A DNA stretch of 14,298 bases from CAYVQU01 sp964453155 (GCA_964453155.1 CAYVQU010000143.1:1-14298); one strand, 5' to 3'; shown: positions 1 to 5,955, counted from the first letter of the stretch. Notes: a model not told the origin generated them from the letters alone. Numbers and translations: made by a program.

Positions 1-3
1 TAT

Positions 4-47
4 CCATGCGTATTTCTAATTGTCGCCATGCCCATTTCTAATTGTCA
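4..47. repeat. Two-copy 22-bp tandem repeat
   Basis: Two adjacent 22-base units (4-25 and 26-47) share the core ATTTCTAATTGTC and the lead CCATGC, differing at three positions. The second unit runs into the N-terminal codons of the ORF at 20-403, which suggests that the real protein begins after the repeat or that the repeat has replaced its original 5' end. More copies may lie to the left of the window. Confidence 0.7.
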
Positions 48-403
48 TTGACAGGAATGCGGGGACCATCACCTGGCAAGAATTCGAAATTCTCCGGGAT
101 AATCTGGTGTGTACCAGTTGTCAGGAAAAAAATAAATGGACTCCGGTTTCCGGCAACAATTATTTTAGTATATCCATTAACAAACACGAGATTAAAATAG
201 AAATCCCAGATGGTACCAATCCAACGATCCGGCTGACGAAAGAGCAGTTGAGCAACTTAGAATTGGGCTCATTCTGGTGCTTTCCTGGTGATGCGAGTGT
301 GGGCACTTTCGTCATGGTAACCCATTCTGGAGAGAATCAGGTCACTGTGACCTACTGCGCCGCAGATGGAACGCCGCTCAGTTCGCAAACCATGCAATTC
401 TAA
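20..403 (+). CDS. Hypothetical protein, 127 aa, start uncertain, possibly 5'-truncated
   Basis: I do not recognise this protein. The open frame begins with TTG at 20, immediately after an in-frame TAA at 17-19, and no in-frame ATG or obvious Shine-Dalgarno exists near the 5' end; the first dozen codons fall inside a tandem repeat. The body looks like real protein: mixed polar and hydrophobic residues with alternating beta-strand-like stretches (SISINKHEIKIEI, VGTFVMVTH, NQVTVTYC), a CxxC pair near residue 31, and a motif FWCFPGD. No signal peptide or membrane segment is seen. It is followed after 50 bp by the TPR remnant, so both may be pieces of a decaying region. It could be a truncated C-terminal domain of a larger protein or a small intact beta-rich protein. 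Confidence 0.45.
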   Translation: MSPCPFLIVIDRNAGTITWQEFEILRDNLVCTSCQEKNKWTPVSGNNYFSISINKHEIKIEIPDGTNPTIRLTKEQLSNLELGSFWCFPGDASVGTFVMVTHSGENQVTVTYCAADGTPLSSQTMQF

Positions 404-453
404 CCACCCATGGCTATTAAATTGGTAAGGCGTGCTAAAGCCAAACCAGCTAA

Positions 454-764
454 ATGGTTTTTGTAGGTTTGGCTCAGATCGCTTATGCGCTAGGCAACCC
501 GGCTCAGGCCAGCAGGCAAGTCGAAATCATTCTGGTTGCCCTCCAAAAGGATTTTGCAAGCGACACTCACGCTGATCTGCTGGGAATCTATTGGATCTAT
601 TGTCAAGTTTTGCAAGCTAACCAGGCCGCCCGGACTGAAAGAATTGCTATCCAAGCGATTGAAATAATTCAAACCAGAGCGGAGGCGATTCAATCAGAAA
701 CCACCACAGCTTTCTGGAGAATGTGGCCTATAATCACTGGTTCCTTGGTACAATCCCGGCATAA
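454..764 (+). pseudogene. TPR-type protein, truncated and frameshifted C-terminal remnant
   Basis: Residues 1-80 (GLAQIAYALGNPAQAS, then the IYCQVLQANQAARTERIAIQAIEIIQTRAEAIQ stretch) resemble the last tetratricopeptide repeats of large bacterial signalling ATPases and transcriptional activators of the BTAD/AfsR/LuxR kind. The usual ending of that family, FLENV followed by a short tail, is not in this frame. It appears one frame over from 711 (FLENVAYNHWFLGTIPA, stop TAA 762-764). Restoring one base near the AAA at 698-700 joins the two parts as IQSENHHSFLENV with family-like spacing. The 5' side is also broken: TAA at 451-453 directly precedes the ATG at 454, and no TPR-like continuation is seen upstream. 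Without the repair the frame runs to 798 with an unrelated tail and overlaps the next gene. The remnant is confident at family level; whether the frameshift is biological or a sequencing error is open. Confidence 0.6.
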
Positions 765-794
765 ATCCGATCAATTTCCAGAAAAGAGAAACAA

Positions 795-1289
795 ATGAAT
801 CCAAAATCTGTCATCCAATCCCAATATTTGGCCGCACTCAAAATGCTGGCCGGCGCAATTAACGAATGCCCTGCCGAGATGTGGGCCGCGGCGGAAACGA
901 AAAATAAGTTCTGGCACGTAGCCTATCACGCCATTTTCTTCACTCATTTTTATCTCCATCCCACCGAGGCCGATTTTATCCCCTGGGAAAAACACAAAGA
1001 TGAAGTCGTTTCACTCGACCAAAAATCCAATACGGCGCTGGTCAACCCGTACACCAAAGCCGAAGTGTTGGAATATCTGACTTATTTCGAAGCGAAAATC
1101 CCAGAGATGGTCGCGGCCCTGGATTTAGAGGCCGAATCAGGGTTTTACTGGTTGCCGTTCAACAAACTTGAGCATCAGTTCTATAATATCCGGCATCTGC
1201 AACAGCATACGGGCGAACTCTGTGAACGCTTGGGAGAAGGTGCTCTGCTGGATGTTAACTGGGTTGGAATGGTTCACCCTCAGAAGTAA
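795..1289 (+). CDS. DinB-superfamily metal-binding protein
   Basis: This 164-residue protein has the size and helix pattern of the DinB/YfiT four-helix-bundle superfamily. The expected metal ligands are visible: a histidine pair in HVAYH (H41, H45) on the second helix and H-x3-H in RHLQQH (H134, H138) on the last long helix, followed by the usual GEL. These proteins bind a divalent metal, and many act as bacillithiol- or mycothiol-dependent transferases or have unknown chemistry; the substrate cannot be read here. No signal peptide or TM helix is seen, so it should be cytosolic. The ATG at 795 is preceded by a purine-rich AAAAGAGAAAC, a weak ribosome site. The pcs gene starts 5 bp after its stop, so the two are probably co-transcribed. 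Family assignment is firm; function is open. Confidence 0.85.
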   Translation: MNPKSVIQSQYLAALKMLAGAINECPAEMWAAAETKNKFWHVAYHAIFFTHFYLHPTEADFIPWEKHKDEVVSLDQKSNTALVNPYTKAEVLEYLTYFEAKIPEMVAALDLEAESGFYWLPFNKLEHQFYNIRHLQQHTGELCERLGEGALLDVNWVGMVHPQK

Positions 1290-1294
1290 AGTTG

Positions 1295-2011
1295 ATGGCA
1301 ACCGAACAAACCAAACCTTCATTTTGGCAGACAATCTTCGCCTGGAGCGTTCACTTATTTACTGCCAGCGGCGCGGCTTGGGGGATTTTAGCCATCGTTG
1401 CCATTCAAAATCACCAATGGAAGCTGTCCATGTTATGGATGGTGATCGCCATCTTCGTCGACGGTGTCGACGGCTGGCTGGCGCGTTGGGCGAGCGTCAA
1501 GACTTTCGCTCCGGGCGTTGACGGTGCCTTGCTGGATAATATCCTCGATTATTTCAACTATGTCATCGTGCCGGGGTTATTCCTGTACGAAGCCGAATTA
1601 CTCCCTCCAGGATTGGGGTTGGCCGGGGCCATTTTTATCGCCCTGACTTCAGCCTTTCAGTTTACTCAAACCGATGCCAAAACAGATGACCATTATTTCA
1701 AGGGCTTCCCTTCCTATTGGAATGTCATGGCCATGTACATGCTCATCCTGGGTCTAAATCCGTGGGTGAATTTGGCAATTGTGATTTTTCTCAATATTTT
1801 GGTGTTTGTGCCGGTCAAGTACGTATATCCCTCCCGAACGACTCGCTGGCAGCGCTTGACCCTGATATTGACCTTTGTTTGGGCTGCAGCCGGGGTTATT
1901 GGGCTGCTTCAATATCCCCAGGTTCAACCGTGGATTGTGTGGGGGTCGTTCCTATATATCGGTTACTACGCGGCGATCAGCTTGTTTCCCCAGAAAAATA
2001 TCGTTTCCTGA
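1295..2011 (+). CDS. pcs: Phosphatidylcholine synthase (CDP-diacylglycerol:choline phosphatidyltransferase)
   Basis: Pcs condenses CDP-diacylglycerol with free choline to give phosphatidylcholine and CMP in the cytoplasmic membrane. The CDP-alcohol phosphatidyltransferase signature is complete, in TTG-start numbering (one residue more than the ATG chosen here): D60-G61-x2-A64-R65, then G78, D82 and D86. The spacing between AR and G is 12 residues rather than the 8 typical of PgsA/PssA, which is the Pcs spacing as I know it from rhizobial enzymes. Pcs-like features are also seen in the N-terminal VHLFTASGAAWG and in FKGFPSYWN. About seven to eight hydrophobic helices cover 238 residues, normal for the family. 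I chose ATG 1295 over the TTG at 1292. It sits 5 bp behind the DinB gene and probably shares its transcript. A different headgroup alcohol cannot be excluded, but Pcs is the best match. Confidence 0.85.
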   Translation: MATEQTKPSFWQTIFAWSVHLFTASGAAWGILAIVAIQNHQWKLSMLWMVIAIFVDGVDGWLARWASVKTFAPGVDGALLDNILDYFNYVIVPGLFLYEAELLPPGLGLAGAIFIALTSAFQFTQTDAKTDDHYFKGFPSYWNVMAMYMLILGLNPWVNLAIVIFLNILVFVPVKYVYPSRTTRWQRLTLILTFVWAAAGVIGLLQYPQVQPWIVWGSFLYIGYYAAISLFPQKNIVS

Positions 2012-2023
2012 TAACAACAGATT

Positions 2024-2083
2024 AACCACGAAGGGCACTAAGGAGCACAAAGGTTTTTGTGAATCTTGGTGTCCTTCGTGGTT
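2024..2083. repeat. Imperfect 60-bp palindrome, ACCACGAAGG-type dispersed element
   Basis: Arms AACCACGAAGG (2024-2034) and CCTTCGTGGTT (2073-2083) are perfectly complementary, and the interior continues as an imperfect complement almost to the centre (GCACAAAG against TTTGTGA), giving about 29-bp arms. It follows pcs by 12 bp and could end its transcript. Palindromes with this sequence theme recur in many environmental bacterial genomes from my general knowledge; that this genome has more copies is inference. Confidence 0.7.
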
Positions 2084-2094
2084 TTTGATACAAT
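2066..2094 (+). promoter_or_regulatory. Candidate sigma70-type promoter for the 2135-2467 gene
   Basis: TTGGTG at 2066-2071 and TACAAT at 2089-2094 are separated by 17 bp, with transcription expected to begin near 2101. The -35 lies inside the right arm of the palindrome at 2024-2083. A short inverted repeat GTACT-GT-AGTAC (2100-2111) lies at the expected start site and could be an operator. This is a visual match only. Confidence 0.35.
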
Positions 2095-2134
2095 GGGTGG
2101 TACTGTAGTACTGTTGTTTGTTGAGGAGAGAAAA

Positions 2135-2467
2135 ATGTCAAAGATGTTTATTGATTTCATCAACAAAATGAATGAAAGCACTGTGAAGCACAAAGAAATT
2201 TGGGTCCTAATGCCTAACGCTTTGCTTTCGGGAAAAATCCTCTCACTTGGAGCAACTGAGGCTGCAATCCAATCTTTTATGCAAAATTCTAATGAAGAAA
2301 AAAGAAAAGGTGGGAACGATGGAGAATATAAAACTAGCAATGATCTTGTAACGCTCGTTGAGGTGGTAATTCTATCTGGGGAAATTCAAATTGATGCGCC
2401 CTTTGCTTTTGTCATTCCCGATCAAGTCATCGCTTGGGGACCTGGGCTTTCTATGAAAGTTTCTTGA
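2135..2467 (+). CDS. Hypothetical protein, 110 aa
   Basis: I do not recognise this protein. The ATG at 2135 is chosen because GAGGAGAG (2123-2130) is a strong Shine-Dalgarno at good distance; a longer open frame reaching back to 2066 would start inside the palindrome and is unlikely. The sequence starts with an amphipathic helix (FIDFINKMNES), then an alternating segment HKEIWVLMPNALLSGKILSL, a polar lysine-rich linker (residues about 53-65), and a second beta-like part ending in VIPDQVIAWGPG. The two beta-like parts around a linker suggest a small barrel-like fold, but no named family can be claimed. No membrane helix is seen. Base composition is AT-richer than in the flanking genes, and the 3' end overlaps the opposing gene by 17 bp. 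Confidence 0.65.
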   Translation: MSKMFIDFINKMNESTVKHKEIWVLMPNALLSGKILSLGATEAAIQSFMQNSNEEKRKGGNDGEYKTSNDLVTLVEVVILSGEIQIDAPFAFVIPDQVIAWGPGLSMKVS

Positions 2468-2642
2468 GAAAATTCAAAGAGATGGCTATCGCCTCAGGAT
2501 CGGTCTGGATGACATAGTGTTTTGATTTATTTGCTATCGCGGTATCGATAGCAGTATTCTTGTAATGATGCATCTCTAAAATAGTAACTAAGCTGATTAC
2601 CATTGCAATTAAGGCAAAAAAAATTGTGAATAGAGATTTCAT
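2451..2642 (-). CDS. Small single-pass membrane protein, 63 aa
   Basis: The minus-strand frame from ATG (2642-2640) encodes an N-terminal hydrophobic helix (residues about 3-24, SLFTIFFALIAMVISLVTIL) followed by a short polar domain that is probably extracytoplasmic. There is no lipobox or obvious signal-peptidase site, so it looks like a signal anchor. GGAG six bases before the ATG is a good ribosome site, which is why I prefer this start to the upstream TTG at 2654. A promoter with TATAAT lies 36 bp upstream. I do not recognise the family. It converges on the 2135-2467 gene with a 17-bp overlap of the 3' ends. Short length is a caution, but promoter, ribosome site and TM segment agree. Confidence 0.6.
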   Translation of the reverse strand: MKSLFTIFFALIAMVISLVTILEMHHYKNTAIDTAIANKSKHYVIQTDPEAIAISLNFLKKLS

Positions 2643-2677
2643 CAACCACTCCAAAATTAAATAGAATTTTTGTTCTG

Positions 2678-2705
2678 ATTATATCGAAACTCCAGCAATT
2701 TGCAA
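2678..2705 (-). promoter_or_regulatory. Sigma70-type promoter for the small membrane protein
   Basis: On the minus strand TTGCAA (2705-2700) and a perfect TATAAT (2683-2678) are 16 bp apart. The predicted start near 2671 gives a leader of about 28 nt before the ATG at 2642, with the GGAG ribosome site correctly placed. Confidence 0.6.
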
Positions 2706-2715
2706 TAGTACCGGG

Positions 2716-2744
2716 GGAATTTTGTGAAATATTTATGCTACGAT
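2716..2744 (+). promoter_or_regulatory. Candidate promoter of the sigma-factor operon
   Basis: GGAATT (2716-2721), 17 bp, then TACGAT (2739-2744). The GGAAT element is reminiscent of ECF-type -35 sites, which would fit autoregulation, while the -10 is closer to the housekeeping type. Weak visual evidence; it would give a leader of about 80 nt containing the hairpin at 2788-2820. Confidence 0.25.
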
Positions 2745-2787
2745 TAGGGGGATTTCTGTCACAATTTCAATTCAAGCGGTGTTTATA

Positions 2788-2820
2788 GGGTGAACGGCTG
2801 ATTGAAAAAATCAGCCACCC
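2788..2820 (+). promoter_or_regulatory. Leader hairpin directly upstream of the sigma-factor ribosome site
   Basis: GGCTGATT (2796-2803) and AATCAGCC (2809-2816) form a perfect 8-bp stem around a GAAAA loop. Outer GGGT (2788-2791) and ACCC (2817-2820) extend it past a 4-nt bulge. The structure ends exactly where the Shine-Dalgarno AGAGGTGA (2821-2828) starts. No U-tract follows, so it is not a standard terminator. A second small palindrome GACCA-G-TGGTC (2827-2837) covers the GTG start codon. Confidence 0.55.
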
Positions 2821-2831
2821 AGAGGTGACCA

Positions 2832-3395
2832 GTGGTCGTGTCTGTCGACAAGTTGAAATCGCAAACTGCTGCCAAATCCAAGGAATCGACGTCTGATTTC
2901 GAGACGGTTTTCCAGGAGCATTGGAACCGCGTCTATGGCGTGATATACCGGTTGGTGGGCGATCCCGCCGAAGCCGATGATTTAGCTCTGGAGACGTTCC
3001 TGAAACTCCATCAACAGCCACCACGGGGTAGGACCAACATACCCGCCTGGCTCTATCGGGTGGCGACCAATTTTGGGTTGAACGCCTTACGCAGTCGGCA
3101 GCGGCGGGAGCAGTATGAACTCAAAGCTGGCAAATACACCCTGGAAACCTCTACCCCCGAAAATCCGGCCCAGGTGGTCGAGAAAATGGATGAGCAGCAC
3201 CGCGTCCGGCACGTACTCGCAAAAATGAAACCACGGTCGGCCAAAATTCTCATTCTCCGACATTCAGGTTTTTCATACCGCGAAATCGCGGCGGCGGTTA
3301 ACGTCAGTCCAAAATCGATTGGGACATTGTTGCGCCGGGCTGAGCGGGAATTTGAGCAGCGCTACCGGGCGGTGGATGAAGAACATTCTCAGTAG
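2832..3395 (+). CDS. ECF-type RNA polymerase sigma factor (sigma70 family, group 4)
   Basis: At 187 residues this is ECF-sized. A sigma2 region spans about 22-92, with the -10 recognition/melting part at NIPAWLYRVATNFGLNALR and the basic end RQRR. A poorly conserved linker of about 30 residues follows, then sigma4 (about 122-175) with the helix-turn-helix GFSYREIAAAVNVSPKSIGTLLRRA. It would direct RNA polymerase to a small regulon. The GTG at 2832 is chosen because AGAGGTGA lies 3 bp upstream; no better start is seen. The next gene, 80 bp downstream, encodes a single-TM protein that fits the role of its anti-sigma factor, so release in response to an envelope signal is likely. The leader hairpin suggests additional post-transcriptional control. 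The exact ECF group cannot be assigned by eye. Confidence 0.9.
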   Translation: MVVSVDKLKSQTAAKSKESTSDFETVFQEHWNRVYGVIYRLVGDPAEADDLALETFLKLHQQPPRGRTNIPAWLYRVATNFGLNALRSRQRREQYELKAGKYTLETSTPENPAQVVEKMDEQHRVRHVLAKMKPRSAKILILRHSGFSYREIAAAVNVSPKSIGTLLRRAEREFEQRYRAVDEEHSQ

Positions 3396-3400
3396 CGACA

Positions 3401-3439
3401 GCATCCTGAGTAGGTCCGCAGGACCGTATCCAAGGGTGC
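3401..3439. repeat. Dispersed CATCCTGAGTAG element, copy 1 (hairpin)
   Basis: GCATCCT (3401-3407) can pair with AGGGTGC (3433-3439, one G-U pair), enclosing a perfect inner hairpin GGTCC-GCA-GGACC (3413-3425). It shares GCATCCTGAGTAG, GTATC and the closing AAGG-TGC with the element at 11941-11974. It sits between the sigma and anti-sigma genes. Confidence 0.6.
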
Positions 3440-3475
3440 GGTCGGCCTAACCTAGAATCGTTAAGGAAGTTGAAA

Positions 3476-4582
3476 ATGGACCAGAACACAAGTGGAAAGT
3501 CCCACAGGGATGCTTCGCAATGGAAAGTGGGAAGTGGGAAAAATCTCGAATCGGATGGGGGAAGTGCATGGACTCAGGAGAAACTTGATTTGCTGACGCC
3601 GGATTCAACCCCAGCGACCACGGTGGCCCGAGTGCGCTTGCAGAATCGCTTGATTGAGAAGGAGACACTTATGTGGCAGAAAGTTTTTGGTCAGAAATAT
3701 CGCCCCGCCTGGGTTACGCTGGTGGTGGTAAGTGTCTTGGTAATTTCGTTGAGTTTCCCGCAGGTCCGGGCCATCGCAAACAGCTTTTTAGGTCTGTTCC
3801 GGGTCGAAAGTATTGAGGCGGTCAATGTGGGCATTAGCCTGGAAAATTTGCCGGATGAGATGGAAACCCAGTTTATGGCGCTGGATCGAGTGATCGGCGA
3901 TCAACTGCGGGTGGAGAATGAAGTGGAACCAGTGGAAGTGGCCGATGTGGCCGCGGCGGACGATTTAGTCGATTTTGTCGTCCGGGCCCCGGCCCAATTT
4001 ACCGGTGAGGCCCATTTCATGGTCCAAGATGCGACGACGATTGCGTTGACAATTGATCGTGATCAATGGCAAACACTGATTGACGGGTTAGGCTATACTG
4101 ATTTTGTCTTACCCGCGGCCGCGGATGGGGCTGAAGTACAGTTCAATATTCCCGATACGGTCGTAATGGGAATTGGTGATTGTGAATATAACGCGGCCAA
4201 CGAGGTCAAAGTGAGTGATGCCCAAACCCGCAATTGTACGATCTTCTCCCAGAGTGGCGCGCCCAGTATTGAAGCCCCACCCGGAATTGACATCAACCGG
4301 GCTGGTCAGATCGTTTTAGAATTGTTGGGGATGTCGGCTGAGGAGGCCAAAGCCTTCAGTAGCCGGGTCAATTGGGCCACTACCTTGGTCGTCCCGGTCC
4401 CCAAGGGGGCAGAGTATCGCAATGTGACCGTTGATGGTGTCAGCGGCGTTTTCCTGGAGGATCTGTACAGCCAGCAAGGTGAAATCTACACTTTGATGTG
4501 GGTCAAGGATGGCATGTTCTATGCTGTGACGGGTAATGGGAAGTTGGGGGATGCGTTGCATTTTGTACGGTCGCTGCAGTAG
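3476..4582 (+). CDS. Single-pass membrane protein, probable anti-sigma factor
   Basis: From ATG 3476 (AAGGA ribosome site at 3463-3467) this is 368 residues. A cytosolic N-terminal segment of about 75 residues precedes one TM helix (about 78-94, AWVTLVVVSVLVISLSF) and a large extracytoplasmic part (about 100-368). The C-terminal 65 residues (VTVDGVSGVFL, IYTLMWVKDGMFYAVTG, ending in a LGDALHFVRSL helix) resemble DUF4367-type sensor ends found behind sigma factors. Two outside cysteines (C236, C254) could form a disulfide. No zinc-binding H-x3-C-x2-C anti-sigma motif is visible, so sigma binding is inferred from position after the sigma gene and topology. Codons 8-30 read through repeat-like DNA (GGAAAGTGGGAAGTGGGAA around 3520-3540), so the extreme N-terminus may be recently acquired or the true start may lie further in. 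Confidence 0.7.
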   Translation: MDQNTSGKSHRDASQWKVGSGKNLESDGGSAWTQEKLDLLTPDSTPATTVARVRLQNRLIEKETLMWQKVFGQKYRPAWVTLVVVSVLVISLSFPQVRAIANSFLGLFRVESIEAVNVGISLENLPDEMETQFMALDRVIGDQLRVENEVEPVEVADVAAADDLVDFVVRAPAQFTGEAHFMVQDATTIALTIDRDQWQTLIDGLGYTDFVLPAAADGAEVQFNIPDTVVMGIGDCEYNAANEVKVSDAQTRNCTIFSQSGAPSIEAPPGIDINRAGQIVLELLGMSAEEAKAFSSRVNWATTLVVPVPKGAEYRNVTVDGVSGVFLEDLYSQQGEIYTLMWVKDGMFYAVTGNGKLGDALHFVRSLQ

Positions 4583-4643
4583 GGCGGTCTGTAATTTGGT
4601 GAGTGGAGATTGAGTGGTTAGTAAACTGACTGCCCAATTTTTT
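4582..4643 (+). terminator. Weak candidate terminator or attenuator
   Basis: GGGCGGTC (4582-4589) can pair with GACTGCCC (4628-4635, one G-U pair) and is followed by a run of six T. The loop of 38 nt is long, so stability is doubtful. The loop holds the direct repeat TGAGTGG (4600 and 4611). If active it would separate the sigma/anti-sigma transcript from the transporter genes. Confidence 0.25.
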
Positions 4644-4647
4644 CAAA

Positions 4648-5031
4648 ATGGAAGACACCCGTTTCGCTAAATATGAGTTTTTACCCACTGCCCGGGTCCT
4701 ATTCTTTATCAATGGGGCGATCTGGCTTTCTTTTGGGGTTATCAGCTTGCTTCGACTGCAAACGAATAACACGGTACCCTTCATCACGCTGGTCGTTGTT
4801 GCCGGGTTAATGTTCGGCAATGTGGGCGCCATGCTGCTGGCCGGATGGAGTTTGGGAAAGCGTTATCGCTGGGCTTTTGGTTTTTCACTAGCAGTACTTA
4901 TCGCTAACATTTTTCTAACTTTTACCGATCAGACTGGACTGTTTGACTTGGTAACGCTGCTCTTCGATTGCGTAATTCTGGTATTCGTGATCTGCGCTCG
5001 TAGGGAACTCCGGAATGCGGCTTATAATTGA
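4648..5031 (+). CDS. Conserved-type hypothetical membrane protein, four TM helices, 127 aa
   Basis: Four hydrophobic segments are visible at about residues 16-35 (ARVLFFINGAIWLSFGVISL), 44-66, 75-92 and 98-117, with a positively charged end (CARRELRNAAYN). No catalytic motif is seen and I cannot name a family. The pattern of a helix pair, a basic loop (GKRYRW) and a second helix pair resembles small integral membrane proteins often found next to transporters. The ATG at 4648 lacks a clear ribosome site. The stop TGA (5029-5031) is 3 bp before the ABC ATPase start, so the two are almost certainly co-transcribed, and it may be an accessory of that transporter. Position is firm, function unknown. 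Confidence 0.7.
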   Translation: MEDTRFAKYEFLPTARVLFFINGAIWLSFGVISLLRLQTNNTVPFITLVVVAGLMFGNVGAMLLAGWSLGKRYRWAFGFSLAVLIANIFLTFTDQTGLFDLVTLLFDCVILVFVICARRELRNAAYN

Positions 5032-5034
5032 CCT

Positions 5035-5955
5035 ATGACTGCCCCGAATTCCCCCGCCATTCAAACCCAACACCTGCGCAAAGTTTTTAATGGTGACAAA
5101 GTTGCCGTTACCGATCTCTCGTTGACGGTGGCACGCGGTGAAGTTTTTGGTTTTTTGGGGCCTAATGGGGCCGGAAAAACGACCTCGGTCAAGATGCTGT
5201 TGGGATTGATCGCGCCGACCGCGGGGCAAGGTGATTTGCTTGGGTCTCCATTGGGCGATGACCAGACCCGCTCGAAGGTGGGCTTCTTGCCCGAACACTT
5301 CCGCTTCCACGAATGGTTGACCGCGGCCGAATTCCTGGCTCTACACGGGAATCTATATCAGATGGAGGCCGCGCGGCTTCAAAAACGCATCCCCGAACTC
5401 CTGGATTTGGTAACTCTCACCCCGCACGCCGGTAAAAAACTAAAAGCCTTCTCCAAAGGGATGCTCCAGCGGGTCGGATTGGCCCAAGCCTTACTCAACG
5501 ATCCCGACCTTGTCATTCTGGATGAACCCACTTCGGGTCTCGATCCCGTTGGCCGCCGGTTGGTGCGCGACATCATCAAGGATTTGAAATCTCAAGGGAC
5601 GACCGTTTTTCTGAATTCCCATTTTCTCAGCGAAGTGGAAGTTACTTGTGATCGGGTAGCCTTCATTAATGAAGGCATGGTTGTTCGCACCAGTTCGTTA
5701 GACGCTCTCATGGAAGGCGAGATCACCCTCGAAATCCGGGCGACTGGCTTATCCCCAGAAATAATTGCCGGTTGCGAGCAGTGGAGCGATCATATCCGTC
5801 CAGATGGTGATCTCCTCACGATAATCTTGACAGACGAATCCGTTCTCCCAGCCATCAACCGCTATCTAGTTGAAAATAGCGTCAATGTTTATGCCTTCAA
5901 TCCCCACCGCATTTCCCTCGAAGAATTGTTCATCCAGGTCGTGGGAGAAACGTGA
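5035..5955 (+). CDS. ABC transporter ATP-binding protein (NatA/CcmA-like, ABC-2 exporter type)
   Basis: This is the ATPase that powers the adjacent ABC-2 permease. All nucleotide-binding elements are present: Walker A GPNGAGKTT (residues 42-50), signature FSKGMLQRVG (139-148), Walker B DLVILDEP (158-165) with catalytic E164, D-loop SGLD, and switch histidine H196 in NSH. The Q-loop position carries GFLPEHF, with glutamate instead of glutamine, as in many members of this exporter branch. Residues after about 225 form the C-terminal regulatory domain usual for a 306-residue NatA-like protein. The start ATG at 5035 has no good Shine-Dalgarno; a TATAAT lies 7 bp before it, so a leaderless internal transcript is possible. 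The substrate is unknown; linkage to the sigma/anti-sigma pair suggests an envelope-stress or antimicrobial export role. Confidence 0.92.
   Translation: MTAPNSPAIQTQHLRKVFNGDKVAVTDLSLTVARGEVFGFLGPNGAGKTTSVKMLLGLIAPTAGQGDLLGSPLGDDQTRSKVGFLPEHFRFHEWLTAAEFLALHGNLYQMEAARLQKRIPELLDLVTLTPHAGKKLKAFSKGMLQRVGLAQALLNDPDLVILDEPTSGLDPVGRRLVRDIIKDLKSQGTTVFLNSHFLSEVEVTCDRVAFINEGMVVRTSSLDALMEGEITLEIRATGLSPEIIAGCEQWSDHIRPDGDLLTIILTDESVLPAINRYLVENSVNVYAFNPHRISLEELFIQVVGET

Noticed and set aside
1168..1521. Plus-strand open frame bridging the DinB and pcs genes
   Set aside because: It overlaps two well-supported genes in another frame and shows no domain.
3515..3545. Possible mobile-element end in the first codons of the anti-sigma-like gene
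   Set aside because: GGAAAGTGGG-type repetition is visible, but there are no inverted termini or target duplication, so I mention it only as repeat-like DNA.
5023..5028. TATAAT as a dedicated promoter for the ABC ATPase
   Set aside because: It overlaps the end of the preceding gene's coding region, no -35 is visible, and the 3-bp gene spacing already explains expression by read-through; kept only as a remark.
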